A DNA stretch of 40,466 bases. Origin: a virus. The notes below the pieces were generated by a model. It searched no databases. It was given only the letters and a program-made list of their open reading frames with translations, and had not been told where the DNA came from. A program made the translations under genes and the position numbers. Numbering within the stretch: the stretch's first letter is position 1; each line of letters opens with the position of its first letter. The stretch spans positions 1-40,466 of IMG/VR virus record IMGVR_UViG_3300036670_000031, one strand, 5' to 3'. This document shows positions 1-12,100 of this stretch, piece by piece.

Positions 1-2
1 CA

Positions 3-650
3 GAACAGCCTAAAGAGTCAAGAGTTGCCGACGGCGGATCAAGAGCTGCACAAACAGCTAACCTAGGAAGATCTAGACCTAAAAAGACTCCAGAACAGAT
101 AGTAGCAATGAAAGGCGGCACTGGCGATTCTAACACTGAGCAACAGGTAGCGGAACAGTTTCATAGAGCATTTACACAGAGCCAAGCAGAGATGGTAACT
201 GTTAATTTGGAAATTTTAGGGGATACCTATTGGGTAGTAGATAGCGGACAGGGAAACTATTTTGCCGCTACTGTAGAACCGCAAGCACAAATTACAGAAG
301 ACGGTACAATGAATTACGAAAGCGGCGATGTTTTCATTTATTTGACCTTTAGAACTCCAATTGATATTAATCAAGAAACAGGATTATATAATTTTCCTAA
401 AGCTGAAAGTCCATTCACTGGGATCTACAGGGTAACTATGTGCGAAAATATATTCAGCGACGGTATTTTTAAACAAAAACTAACTTGTATTAGAATGCCA
501 GGACAGCCAGCTGACTATGCAGACAGCCCAGCAGAGATTAAATCAGATCTCAGAACAGATCCAGCCAATGCATTATCTATTAAACTTGGCCCAGAAGAAA
601 AACCTAAAACATCCGTAATAGATAATACGCCACCAGTGGATTACACATAA
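3..650 (+). CDS. C-terminal part of a baseplate hub-like structural protein (5' end outside window)
   Basis: The reading frame is open back to the window edge, so this is the end of a longer gene. An internal ATG at 108 is not a convincing start: the frame stays open upstream with the same composition and no ribosome site precedes the ATG. The first ~50 residues are polar and linker-like, rich in Ala, Arg, Lys and Gln. A compact beta-rich domain follows, containing GDTYWVVDSG and ending in FTGIYRVTMCENIF and FKQKLTCIRM. That closing pattern (G-x-Y-R-V, F-x-x-G-x-F, Q-x-L, R) is common in tail hub and spike-adaptor proteins. The gene stops one base before the gp5-like gene, which fits a hub partner of the spike. 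The exact family is not recognised; the hub role is inferred from context and the terminal pattern. Confidence 0.75.
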   Translation, partial: EQPKESRVADGGSRAAQTANLGRSRPKKTPEQIVAMKGGTGDSNTEQQVAEQFHRAFTQSQAEMVTVNLEILGDTYWVVDSGQGNYFAATVEPQAQITEDGTMNYESGDVFIYLTFRTPIDINQETGLYNFPKAESPFTGIYRVTMCENIFSDGIFKQKLTCIRMPGQPADYADSPAEIKSDLRTDPANALSIKLGPEEKPKTSVIDNTPPVDYT

Positions 651-651
651 T

Positions 652-2250
652 ATGTCACAACAAAAACGTAGCTCAGTAGCAGTAACAGACAAAAAAGATA
701 TCGGCGCAGGGCCCTACTTGGCTAAAATTATTAGTCACTTAGATCCAAGTTTTATGGGAAGTTTAGAAGTTACTTTACTTAGAAATCAAGGAAACACTAT
801 TGGCGAGGATACACAAACATACATTGTAAAATGTGCCCAGCCATTTTATGGGTACACTGCCTATGAGAACATGGGACAAAATACTGCTACTGACGGAAAA
901 GTTCCAACAATTGAAGCGTTTAACGATACTCAAAAAAGCTATGGTATGTGGTTCGTACCACCAGATCCGGGAGTAACAGTATTAGTAGTATTTGTTGATG
1001 GAGATCCTAGTCAAGGATATTGGATTGGATGTATACCTAGTAGATTTGCTAATAATATGGTTCCTGCAATCGCAGGGTCAACACAAGTCGATATGGACAA
1101 GGCGGACAAAGACAAATATAATACTAAACAGCCATTGCCAATTGCAGAACTAAATCGTAGATTGAATGCAAAAGACCAGTCAGTTGACATTGATAATAAA
1201 AAGAGGCCATTACACCCTATTGCTGAAAGATTCTTAGAACAAGGACTAGTAGAAGATGATGTCCGGGGAGTTACTACTTCAAGTGCTAGACGTAATACTC
1301 CTAGCATGGTATTCGGAATATCTACTCCAGGACCACTAGACAAACGTAGCCAAGCAAAGAAAGCAAGATTAGGAACATTGTCAAGCCAAACAACTGCAAC
1401 AGTTCCAGTCAGCAGACTAGGCGGAACACAGTTTGTCATGGACGACGGCGACGATCGTTATCAACGTGCAACGCCAGCAGGAGGTCCAACAGGCGGCCCT
1501 GTAAAGTATGCAGATGTACTTGCCGGCGAAAAGGGCGACCCTACTATTCCGTACAGCGAATACTTCCGTATCCGTACAAGAACCGGCCACCAACTGCTAA
1601 TGCATAACAGCGAAGATTTAATCTACATTGGAAATGCTAGAGGTACATCATGGGTAGAACTGACTAGCAATGGTAAAATAGATATCTATGCTGCCGATAG
1701 TATCAGTATCCATACTGAAAATGATTTAAACATTAAAGCAGCCCGTGATATTAACATGGAAGCTGGCCGCAACATTAATATCAAAACGTTGTCTGGGCAA
1801 ATGCATGTTGAAACTGCAACAAATTTTGAAGTATTTGCCAATGCTGATGGCAAAATTACTATAGGTAAGAATCTTGATATACTTGTAGGTGCAAATACAA
1901 AAGTATCTCAAGTAGGAACATTTGATCTTAATTCAGGCGGTGATAACAAATTTAGTACTTCTGGAAACACTAGTATAGGTAGTGCAGGGGATCATAAAGA
2001 AACTGCGGCAACTATTAACATGAACAGTGATCTTGCTGCTGATCCAGCAGTAAATGCCGACTTCGTTAGGCCGTTACCGTTACATGCTAATCCAGTAACG
2101 AGTGGTGATAGGAATTGGGCATCAACAAAATATCAGTCAGGTACCACAAACAGTATTATGAAACGCATACCTATGCACGAGCCTTGGCCGCTGCATGAGA
2201 ATCAAGCACCTAACTTATTAACTCCGGATAACACGGATAGGGACGTATAA
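652..2250 (+). CDS. 5: gp5-like baseplate hub/spike protein without lysozyme domain
   Basis: This is the central spike under the tail tube that pierces the outer membrane. Residues ~18-145 form an OB-fold domain like the N-terminus of T4 gp5, with the DPSFMGSLEV and PPDPGVTVLVVF strands and a GYWIGCIP end. Residues ~145-290 are a polar linker. From ~300 a VgrG/gp5C-like region begins (FRIRTRTGHQLLMHNSED). It runs into regular short repeats (DIYAADSISIHTENDLNIKA, then DINMEAGRNINIK) typical of the triple-stranded beta-helix needle. T4 gp5 has a lysozyme domain between these parts; here the middle is short and has no recognisable T4-lysozyme active-site pattern. The gene abuts the gp25-like gene with one base between them, as expected for a baseplate operon. 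The family call is strong; loss of muralytic activity is inferred. Confidence 0.88.
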   Translation: MSQQKRSSVAVTDKKDIGAGPYLAKIISHLDPSFMGSLEVTLLRNQGNTIGEDTQTYIVKCAQPFYGYTAYENMGQNTATDGKVPTIEAFNDTQKSYGMWFVPPDPGVTVLVVFVDGDPSQGYWIGCIPSRFANNMVPAIAGSTQVDMDKADKDKYNTKQPLPIAELNRRLNAKDQSVDIDNKKRPLHPIAERFLEQGLVEDDVRGVTTSSARRNTPSMVFGISTPGPLDKRSQAKKARLGTLSSQTTATVPVSRLGGTQFVMDDGDDRYQRATPAGGPTGGPVKYADVLAGEKGDPTIPYSEYFRIRTRTGHQLLMHNSEDLIYIGNARGTSWVELTSNGKIDIYAADSISIHTENDLNIKAARDINMEAGRNINIKTLSGQMHVETATNFEVFANADGKITIGKNLDILVGANTKVSQVGTFDLNSGGDNKFSTSGNTSIGSAGDHKETAATINMNSDLAADPAVNADFVRPLPLHANPVTSGDRNWASTKYQSGTTNSIMKRIPMHEPWPLHENQAPNLLTPDNTDRDV

Positions 2251-2251
2251 C

Positions 2252-2689
2252 ATGGCCAATAAATTATATAATCAAAAAACTGTTGCAGTTAATAAAGCAT
2301 CGGTCGGCGATGCAGGAGGCAGCTTTGCCTACAAAGGATTTAGTTCAAGCGAAACTAAAAAGAACTTTAAGCTCTATGATATAGACTTAGTCAAACAGGA
2401 TTTAATCAATCATTTTTATATCCGTAAGGGTGAAAAATTAGAAAATCCAGAGTTTGGTACAATTATCTGGGACATGCTGTTCGAACAATTTACTGAAGAT
2501 GTAAAAAATATGATTGCCAAAGATGTTGAGGACATTATCAATTATGATCCTCGTATTGCGGTAAATCAAGTACAAATAGATAGTACTGACCAGGGTATTA
2601 GAATACAAGCAGATATTACATATATACCCTTTAACATTAACGAGCGCATGAGTTTTAATTTCGACAAGGACAATTCCGTCATTAACTGA
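2252..2689 (+). CDS. 25: gp25-like baseplate wedge protein
   Basis: This is a baseplate wedge subunit of the GPW/gp25 family, which helps nucleate the tail sheath at the baseplate. The 145 residues match the usual family size. The typical motif order is visible: DLVKQDLINHFYIRKGEK, then NPEFGTIIWDMLFE, then helical DVEDIINYDPRI, followed by a beta hairpin (VNQVQIDSTDQG) and a final FNIN segment. The first ~35 residues are a basic, Ser-rich leader. The family is sometimes named lysozyme for historical reasons, but no catalytic role is claimed here. It lies between the gp5-like and gp6-like genes, the usual company of this protein in T4-like phages. Confidence 0.92.
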   Translation: MANKLYNQKTVAVNKASVGDAGGSFAYKGFSSSETKKNFKLYDIDLVKQDLINHFYIRKGEKLENPEFGTIIWDMLFEQFTEDVKNMIAKDVEDIINYDPRIAVNQVQIDSTDQGIRIQADITYIPFNINERMSFNFDKDNSVIN

Positions 2690-2705
2690 GCACATTATTT
2701 TGTTT

Positions 2706-2713
2706 GGTAAATA
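2706..2713 (+). promoter_or_regulatory. Possible weak late-promoter variant (GGTAAATA)
   Basis: In the 42-base gap before the gp6-like gene there is GGTAAATA, sharing the TAAATA core of the T4 late promoter. It ends 18 bases before the start codon, unlike the 26 bases seen at the three better sites. An AGGA ribosome site follows at 2721-2724. Such a short match can arise by chance in AT-rich DNA. Confidence 0.22.
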
Positions 2714-2731
2714 TGATTATAGGACTGAAAG

Positions 2732-5700
2732 ATGACAACGACAACAAGACAAAATAACTTAATTTTAAACCAAGATTGGACTAGAATCTATCAGACGTTT
2801 AGTAATGCTGACTTTAAAAGTTACGACTTTGAAAATTTACGTCGTGTCATTATTACCTATCTCCGTGAAAACTATCCGGAAGATTTTAACGATTATATTG
2901 AGTCATCTGAGTACATGGCTCTTATTGATGCTGTTGCATTTTTAGGTCAAAGTCTTGCTTTCCGTATTGATCTAGCATCAAGAGAAAACTTTATTGAGCT
3001 TGCAGAGCGTAAGGAAAGTGTCCTACGTCTTGCTCGTATGTTAAGCTACAACGCCAAAAGAAACATCTCTTCTAGCGGTCTTTTAAAATTCTCTACAGTT
3101 ACAACTACCGAAGACATTCTTGATAGTAACGGTAAAAACTTAGCACAGCAAATTATCTCTTGGAACGACCCAACTAACACTAATTGGTTAGAACAATTCA
3201 TAACTGTGTTGAATTCTGCAATGGCAGATAATACAGAGTTTGGGCGCAGCCAAGGTAGTGCAACTATACAAGGCATTCCTACAGAACAATATAGATTGCG
3301 TAGCACTAGCACAGACGTTGCAGTTTACACATTTAACAAAACTGTAGCCGGCCGCGGCATGGCTTTTGAAATTGTAAGCACATCATTTAATGGTAGCACC
3401 AGCATATACGAAGAACCGCCTGTTCCTGGTAATCAAGTAGGATTTGTCTACCGTAATGACGGCAAAGGGCCTGGTAGTTCTAACACTGGTTTTTACTTGA
3501 TGTTTAAACAGGGCAGTTTAGAGCTTGCAGACTTTAATATTGAAGTTCCTACAACTAATGAAACAGTCTCAGTTGACAGTGTTAACATTAATAACAATGA
3601 TGTATGGTTATACAGCCTAAGCTCAACAGGCACACAACTAAATGAATGGACTCCGGTATCTACGTTACTAGGTAACAATATTGCCTACAATAGTCTAAGT
3701 CAAGATATTAGAAATATCTACTCAGTTGTTACTAAAGAAAACGACCGTATTGATTTAAAATTTGCTGATGGAGTATACGGTAATATTCCACAAGGTGCAT
3801 TTAGAGTTTACTATAGAGTTAGTAACGGATTATCATATACTATTGCACCGGCAGAAATGCGCGGTATTAACATTGCAGTTCCTTATACTAACAAACAAGG
3901 AGTACAGCATACATTAACTATTGGGCTAGCATTGCAGTCAAGTGTATCTTCAAGTGCAGCTTCTGAAGATATTGACACTATTAGAACAAATGCACCTGCG
4001 GTATATTATACACAAAATAGAATGATTACTGGTGAAGATTACAATCTTGCACCGTTATCAAGTAGCCAAGATATTTTAAAAATTAAAGCAGTTAATAGAA
4101 CAAGTAGCGGAATTTCTCGCAACTTTGAAATTATTGATGCCAGCGGAAAATACAGTTCAGTTAATGTATTTGCAAATGACGGATTCTTATATAAAGAAGA
4201 AATTGAAAGAGCATTGACTTTTAAATGGTCAAACCGAATAGATATTATTAATTTTATTAAGCGTAGTGTTGAGCCTGTATTTACAGACACCGATGTTTAT
4301 AACTTCTACATAACTAATTTTGATAAAATAACATTCACTGAAACTAACACTGTATGGGAACAAACAACAACTCAAGTAAATCTTACTACCGGGTATTTTA
4401 AAAACTCAGTAGACCAATCGTTATTCCAAGTTGGCACTTATTCTACTAATAATTTAAAATATGTTAAATTTGGTGCGTTGGTTAAATTTGTTCCTCCTAC
4501 AGGTAAAGCATTTAAGAATGGACAAATTGTAGACATTAACCTTGCAGATTCGTTGCAAACTGATCGACTGTGGACCAAAGTAATTAAAGTTGTCGGCGAC
4601 GGTACAAATTCTGGCAGAGGTATATTAACATCGGGACTAGGTCCTGTGTCGTTTAGTGATACTATTCCGTCTGGAGCAATAGCTCAGCGTATTATTCCAA
4701 AATTTGTAAATGATCTGCCTGCTGCATTAGAATCGGAAATTGTTAATCAAGTATCTCAAAATTTAAATTTTGGACTGCGATTTGAAGTTGAAGCATCAAC
4801 ATGGAATATTATCACTTCATCTAACCTAGATTCAGTTAGTGACTTTAGTTTAGGACGTTCAGGTGACACTACTAGCAACAATTTAGATGCATCATGGATA
4901 ATTGCATTTATTAGAGAAGCAGATCAATATAGAGTACGGATACGAGGCCTAGACTATATTGCTGGTAGTGTTGAACAAAATAGATTTTACTATGATGTTA
5001 ACCAAAAACAATACAATAATCAAGTTGGCGCAGTTGTAAAAGATACTGTAACAATTTTAGGAATCAACACAGTTAGCGATGGATCAGGTAGTGCTATCAA
5101 GCAGGATTTCGCATTTGAAGTTACCGATACTATTAAATTTGACGATGGATATGAAAGTGCAAAAGAAATCAAAGTTGCATTTTCAGATATTGACAGCGAC
5201 GGCGTTATTGATAATCCTGAGCAATTTGAACAGATTATAGGTGAAGATGCAGATTTAAATTATCTATTCTTCCAAGAAGTAACAGATTCTGCAGGAAACA
5301 CAACATACGAATTGGTTGATAATTCTTCTAATAATATCACAGTGGTACAGAAAGAATCACTAGTTAACGTTAATGATTATGCCAACGGCAATTTAATTTA
5401 TTTTTATGACTCTGCAGAAAATCGTGTTAAGCGAGTAAACAAAGTTACTAACACATTGATATTAGAAAGCTCCTACAAAGGAGTAGTTGGTAGAGATAAA
5501 TTAAAATTCCAATACGTGCATAACGCTAGTGTTGATCGCCGAATTGATCCTAGCGTAAGTAATATTATTGATGTATTTTTAATGACTAGAAGTTATGATA
5601 CTGCTTATAGGATTTATCTAGCAGGCGGAAGTACAGAACCAGAAGCACCTAGCAGCGATAGTTTGCAAATAACGTTTGGTACAAATCTAAATGCGATTAA

Positions 5701-6112
5701 ATCGATCAGCGATGAGATTATATATCATCCGGTAACCTACAAAGTATTATTTGGCAGCACTGCGGCAGCGAATCTACAAGCACAATTTAAAGTAGTTAAG
5801 AATCCTAATAAAGCAATCAACGACAACGACCTCAAAGTAAGAATTATCACAGCTATTAATGAGTTCTTTGATATAAACAATTGGGACTTCGGAGATAGAT
5901 TTTACCTAAGTGAAATGAACACATATATACTAAATCAAACAGCACCAGACATTAGCAATTTAACAATAACACCAAGACAGGCTAGTTTAGCATTTGGTAG
6001 TTTATTTGAAATTCAAAGCGGGCCTGACGAAATTTTAATCAGCGGCGCAACAGTAGATGATGTAGAAATAGTGTCAGCAATAACAACCGCCGAAGTCGGT
6101 TCTAGCGTTTAA
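2732..6112 (+). CDS. 6: gp6-like baseplate wedge protein, enlarged
   Basis: This is the wedge subunit that forms the ring holding the baseplate together. The N-terminus (RQNNLILNQDWTRIYQTFSN to about residue 125, with SRENFIELAERKESVLRLAR) is the conserved gp6 start. A baseplate-J-like core lies at residues ~345-470 (FADGVYGNIPQGAFRVYYR, TQNRMITGEDYN, KAVNRTSSGISRNF). The C-terminus has the gp6 dimer-type ending (VTYKVLFGS, INEFFDINNWDFGDRFYLSE). It has 1126 residues against about 660 in T4; the extra length lies mainly between ~500 and ~980. Within that insert, residues 819-830 read DIDSDGVIDNPE, a textbook EF-hand calcium loop pattern. An AGGA ribosome site lies 7 bases before the ATG. Confidence 0.93.
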   Translation: MTTTTRQNNLILNQDWTRIYQTFSNADFKSYDFENLRRVIITYLRENYPEDFNDYIESSEYMALIDAVAFLGQSLAFRIDLASRENFIELAERKESVLRLARMLSYNAKRNISSSGLLKFSTVTTTEDILDSNGKNLAQQIISWNDPTNTNWLEQFITVLNSAMADNTEFGRSQGSATIQGIPTEQYRLRSTSTDVAVYTFNKTVAGRGMAFEIVSTSFNGSTSIYEEPPVPGNQVGFVYRNDGKGPGSSNTGFYLMFKQGSLELADFNIEVPTTNETVSVDSVNINNNDVWLYSLSSTGTQLNEWTPVSTLLGNNIAYNSLSQDIRNIYSVVTKENDRIDLKFADGVYGNIPQGAFRVYYRVSNGLSYTIAPAEMRGINIAVPYTNKQGVQHTLTIGLALQSSVSSSAASEDIDTIRTNAPAVYYTQNRMITGEDYNLAPLSSSQDILKIKAVNRTSSGISRNFEIIDASGKYSSVNVFANDGFLYKEEIERALTFKWSNRIDIINFIKRSVEPVFTDTDVYNFYITNFDKITFTETNTVWEQTTTQVNLTTGYFKNSVDQSLFQVGTYSTNNLKYVKFGALVKFVPPTGKAFKNGQIVDINLADSLQTDRLWTKVIKVVGDGTNSGRGILTSGLGPVSFSDTIPSGAIAQRIIPKFVNDLPAALESEIVNQVSQNLNFGLRFEVEASTWNIITSSNLDSVSDFSLGRSGDTTSNNLDASWIIAFIREADQYRVRIRGLDYIAGSVEQNRFYYDVNQKQYNNQVGAVVKDTVTILGINTVSDGSGSAIKQDFAFEVTDTIKFDDGYESAKEIKVAFSDIDSDGVIDNPEQFEQIIGEDADLNYLFFQEVTDSAGNTTYELVDNSSNNITVVQKESLVNVNDYANGNLIYFYDSAENRVKRVNKVTNTLILESSYKGVVGRDKLKFQYVHNASVDRRIDPSVSNIIDVFLMTRSYDTAYRIYLAGGSTEPEAPSSDSLQITFGTNLNAIKSISDEIIYHPVTYKVLFGSTAAANLQAQFKVVKNPNKAINDNDLKVRIITAINEFFDINNWDFGDRFYLSEMNTYILNQTAPDISNLTITPRQASLAFGSLFEIQSGPDEILISGATVDDVEIVSAITTAEVGSSV

Positions 6113-6134
6113 CAGAGTATTAAGAAGATAAAAT

Positions 6135-9100
6135 ATGGCAGATAAAAAATTCCCTCAAAGCGGTTTACCAATCAGAAAAACTGTTGAATTGTTACCAACA
6201 GTTTTTAGATCAGACGCGAATGACAAATTCATGTCGGCAGTGGTTGATCCGTTAGTTCAACCAGGCACCTTACAAAAGTTAGTAGGATATGTTGGAAGAC
6301 GCTATGGAAATACATACAACGGATCTGATATCTATATTGATACTGATAATACACTACGTAGCAGATATCAGTTAGAACCTGGAGTAGTTTCTAGAACCAA
6401 TAACACTGTAGACAGTTTCTACGATTATCTCGATTTTAAAAATCAATTACAGTTCTTTGGAAATACAGAGGAACGTGACGACTTAATCACAGGCCAAGAA
6501 CACTACAGTTGGAATCCTCCTATTGACTGGGACAAGTTTATTAACTATCGCGAATACTACTGGGAACCTAGTGGACCACCAGCGATACCAGTATTCGGTC
6601 AATCAGCAAAAATTATTAGCACATACAAAGTTGCTCTCGGATTAAACTCTTTTATCTTTACTCCTGATTCATTTACTAATAATCCAACAATTACACTATA
6701 CCGTGGCCAATCATATAAATTTCAAATTAAAGCACCTAAAGAAGGGTTTGCAATTAGAACAAACTATGACACTGGCTCATTAATATTCAATCCAGCCCGC
6801 CCATATTCTGCAAACGAACAAGCGGTATATGATGGCAAACTATGGAAAGCTAAAGTAGCAATTGCGTCTGGAGCCAGCAGTAGTATTACGCTTGGAAGTC
6901 AGGATTGGGAATTTATAGCACTTGTAGCGTCAGGCACTGCCCTTGACTATAGCATTGGTGTTACTAATAATGGAATTGAAAACGGAACCTTAACTTTTAA
7001 AGTACCGTACGACGCACCTGATGTATTATTCTATCAAAGTTTAATTGATCCTAACAAGTTTGGTAGATTTCTAATTACTGATATTGAGGCAAACACAAAG
7101 ATAAACATTGATAAAGACATCATTGGCAAAATAACCTACACTAGCAGCAACGGAATAACATTCTCAAACGGCATGGTTTTAGAATTTAGAGGACAAGTTA
7201 CTCCTTTAAAATATAGTCTAGACAGTTGGCTAGTAGAAGGAGTAGGCACAGCAATTACATTAACACGGTTTGCAGATCTTATTGTTCCTGTGTTGACAAC
7301 AGATACTCCGGAAGTTGTATTTGATAATGAAGGATTTGATACTCAGCCGTTTGACGATGCAACAACATATCCTGCACAGAAAGATTATATCACTATCAAA
7401 CGTGATAGCAAAGATACTAATCCTTGGAGTCGTTATAACCGTTGGTTCCACCGAAATGTATTAGAATATTCTTACACTTTACGAGGCGAAGATTTTTCAG
7501 CAACTGAATCTCAAAGAGCAAAACGTCCTATCATTGAGTTTAAGTCAAACATTCAATTGTTTAATCATGGTAGTATTTCTAAAGAAGTTGTAGACTATAT
7601 TGATGATTATACAACAGATGTATTTTCTAAAATAGAAGGTAGTGTTGGCTACAACATTGATGGAGAAAATTTATTTGAAGGCGCTCGAATTTTAGTAACT
7701 GCTGATACTGATATTCTTGCAAACAATAAAATTTACGAAGTTAACTTTATTACACATAATAACAAAAAACGAATACATTTAGCAGAAACTACAGATTCTG
7801 ATTCTGTAGCAGGCGCCGGAGTATTAGTACGTCGAGGTAAGAATAACGGCGGATTGATGTATTATTTCAATGGATCAAGTTGGTTAGCTAGCCAAGCAAA
7901 AACAGCAGTCAACCAGCCTCCGCTATTTGATGTGTTTGACAGTAATGGAATAAGTTTTTCCAATACTGATACGTACCCTATAAATTCTTTTAACGGAAAC
8001 AAACTATTTGCATACAAGATTGGAAACAGTATTGCGGACAAAGAATTAGGATTTAGTCTAAGTTACTTGAATATTGACAATGTGGGCGACATCCAGTTTG
8101 ACTGGAATTGGGAAATTGATAATTTCACATACACTCTTGATCAATTAGAGTTGACTAAAAATATATCTAGCGGATATTTCAAAATTAATCCAGACGATGT
8201 TTATTTAAACGGATGGACTAAAACTGATAATACATATATCCAGCCTATCATTGATAGTCAGGTCATTACCGAAGTAACTAACACTATAAAGTTAACAACT
8301 ATTAACTGGGATAATGTTACTGATAATACTAATTTAATAATTAATTTCTATGTTAACCAACAGCAAAAACAAGTAACGCCTATTACTAGAGAGCGCGGAG
8401 TATTCACTTTTGCAAATAATTTTGCAGTTGACGACGTTGTATATGTTAAAATAATTACAGATTTGTCTCCAGATACCGGGTATTATGAAATGCCGGTTAG
8501 TCTTGAAAAGAATCCGTTAAATCAAGCATTAACAACTTTTACATTAGGCCAGGCAATTGATCACGTAGCTGGATCAGTTGAGTTTGATACTAGATATTCT
8601 GGAAATATTCCAGGCATTTCTAATATTCGAGATCTAGATGACTACCAACCGTTTGCAAAAAGATTTTTAAAGCATTCTGGAATTGCACCGTTAGCAGTTA
8701 GTTTATTATGTGATAAAACTTCTAACATAATTAAATCAATTCAACATGCTAGAAAATCTTATACAGATTTTAAAAATAATTTTATTGCTAGGTCTACTAC
8801 TATAGATTATAACGATAACTTAATTAATTTTGTTGATGATATCATTACCGACTTAACCAAGACAAAAAATGCAGATAGTGCATTTTCAAATTCTGACATG
8901 ATTGGCAGCGGCGCATTTATTGCTATCAACTATACAGTAGAAGATACTGGAATTACAACATTTGCATTATCAGAGAAATTTACACTAACTGAACTAAGCA
9001 ACAGAGCAGTTTATGTTTACATAAACAATCAACAGTTATTGAACGCTACAGAATATGAATTTAATGCTACTTTTGGTTTTATAACTATTTTAGCTGACTT

Positions 9101-12100
9101 GGCAGAAAACGACGAAGTTGAAATTAGAGAATATATTTCGACAGCAGCAAACTATATTCCGTCAACACCAACATCAATGGGACTGTATAAAAAATACACA
9201 CCAATGAAATTTGTCGATGATACTTACCAAGAACCTAGAGAAGTAATTCAAGGCCACGACGGTAGTATTACTGCCTCTTACGGTGATTTCCGTGATGATC
9301 TATTATTAGAACTAGAATACAGAATTTACAACAACATTAAGCAAGAATATAATACAGCTATTTTTGATAATGATTTAGTAGTAGGCGGATACTACAGTAA
9401 CGTATTGTATACTAAATCTCAATTAGACGGCATTGTTGTGCAAGAGTTTTTAAAGTGGGTTCAAAACACAAATATTAACTATACAATTAACGAGTATTTT
9501 GATAGTGAAAATTCTTTCACTTACACATACAGTAACATGACCGACCCATCTGGTACACAAAATTTGCCAGGGTACTGGAGAGGAGTATACCAGTGGTTCT
9601 TTGACACTGATCGCCCACATCGTTGCCCTTGGGAAATGTTAGGATTTTCAGAGCAGCCAGTATGGTGGGAAGCAGAGTACGGTTCTGCTCCTTATACTAG
9701 CGGCAACTTAATTCTTTGGGAAGACCTTGAAGCTGGCATAATCCGCAAAGGCACTACTGCTGGAACGTATGATAGATACAAGCGTCCTGGATTAACAACA
9801 TATATTCCGGTTGATAGTGACGGTAACTTACTAAGTCCGTTAGACGCCGGGGTATCTAAAAACTTTACATTGATAAACAACAGAGGAAGCTTCGTATTAG
9901 GGGATGTTAGCCCAGCAGAGTATGCTTGGAGATCTAGCAGCGAATGGCCGTTTGCTGTAACATTAGCAATGTGTTTAATGAAACCGTTTGAATTTATTAC
10001 AGACAGCTTTGATAGGTCCAATACAACTACAAATATATTAGGGCAAACAATTAATTCTAAGACAGGAGTGTTTTCAACTCTTAAAGATATTGTAATATCG
10101 ACAGCTAGTAACGAACTAACATCTGGGCTAGTGAAATATGTCTCAAGTTATATTAGATCTATTGGTGCAGATATTTCAGAAGTTAATACAAAGCTACGAA
10201 ATCTTGATGTTAATTTATCTACTAGATTGTCAGGCTTTGTTGACAAAGCTCAACAAAAGTATATTTTAGACAGCAAGAATCCAAGTGCAACTTCTAGTAA
10301 CATTTACATTCCTGCAGAAAACTACGACATTATTTTTAATGTTAGTTCTCCGATCGCAAGTGTTTCCTATAGCGGAGTGATATTAGAAAAATCTGAAGGC
10401 GGATGGGTTATAAGTGGCTACGATAATATTCACCCGTATTTTAACTACTATCCAGCTGTAGCTAATCAAGCCGATCCTACAATCTCAGTAGGCGGAGTTA
10501 GTGAAACATTTACTGACTGGACAACAAATAAAACCTATAACAATGGACAGATAGTACGTCGGAATAATACATTTTATAGAGCATTAAGAACTCATAGTAG
10601 CAGTACGGTCTTTGATACAGCCCAGTGGAAAAAATTACCACAGTTGCCACTAGTTGGCGCAGTGGAAGCACAACGTCGTAGAACTTTTAATACTTTGAAT
10701 CTTTCTAGACTCAGCTATGGTGCTAGATTAGATACTGTGCAAGAAGTAGTTAACTTTCTGCTAGGGTATGAAGCATATCTAAAATCTGTTGGGTTTACCT
10801 TTAATAGATACGATCCAGCAAATCAAGTTTCTCAAGACTGGACAACAAGCTGCAAAGAATACATGTTCTGGACCAGACAGAATTGGGCAGTAGGGTCTCT
10901 AATTACATTAAGCCCAGGCGCAGAAAAATTAGATATTACAATTCCAGTAGGAGTTGCTGATAATATTCTAGATGGATTCTACAGTTACCAGTTATTAAAA
11001 GCCGACGGAAAACCGTTAGCTCCTAATTTTATTAACGTTAACAGAAGTTTTCAAAATATCACAGTAGCGACTACTAATACTACAGAAGGTATCCATTACC
11101 TAACAGTATACTATGTGCTTAAAGAACACGTTGCTATTTTCTCTGATCGTACAGTATTCAATGATATTATCTATGACAAGTCAACTGGGTATCGCCAGGA
11201 TAGGCTAAAGACACAAGGATTCCGCACAGTTGATTGGGACGGGGATTACACTAGCCCTGGCTTTTTGTTTGATAACGTTAACATTACTGCCTGGGCTCCT
11301 TTTAATGATTATAAGTTAGGAGACATTGTTTCTTATAGAAGTTACAATTGGACTAGCCTTGTAAACCAATTAGGGTCAGAAACATTTAACAATACTAGCT
11401 GGACAAAACTAGATTCAACCCCGGAAAAACAACTAGTTGCAAACTTTGATTATAAGATCAATCAATTTGAAGATTACTATAATGTAGATGCTGAAGGTAC
11501 AGGTGAAAGCCAACGTGCTCTAGCACGTCACGCAGTTGGTTACCAGACTAGAGAATATTTACAAACTCTAGCTGAAGATCCAGTAACACAGTTCCAATTA
11601 TATCAGGGATTTGTTAGAGAAAAGGGCACAGCAAATGCAATTTCTAAAGTGTTTAATAAACTAAGTCGTTCAACAGGAGACAGTATTGTACTCAATGAGG
11701 AATGGGCATTTAGAGTTGGCCGCGTCGGCGGAACAGATCAATTAAGAGAAATTGAGTTTGAATTTTCAAAGAATAAATTTAAAATTGATCCCCAACCGTT
11801 TTTATTAACAGCTAATATTGATACAGCTATCACTGATCAATATTATAGAATCGCACAATCAAATTTTACAGTATCTCCTATAGACTTTACTTTTAATGTA
11901 ACTCCTGTAGCATACAGCAATGGATTAGAAAAAACGGCTGGATATGTAAAAAATGATCAAATAGATTTTATATTGAAATCTAGAGACGACATTTTAGATC
12001 TTGATATTAATAGTGTTGTAGAAAATGATCATATCTGGATCACATTTGATTCATACACCTGGACAGTTTTACGATATAACCAAGCACCACAACTTAATAT

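Noticed and set aside
1011-1439. Minus-strand open frame inside the gp5-like gene, and similar minus-strand frames throughout
   Set aside because: They lie inside well-supported genes, give low-complexity Ser/Leu/Val-rich proteins without motifs, have no ribosome sites, and are what the codon bias of the + strand genes would produce by chance.
2252-2689. Calling the gp25-like protein a lysozyme
   Set aside because: The name is historical for the family. No muralytic active-site pattern is visible, and the location and motifs fit a wedge protein.
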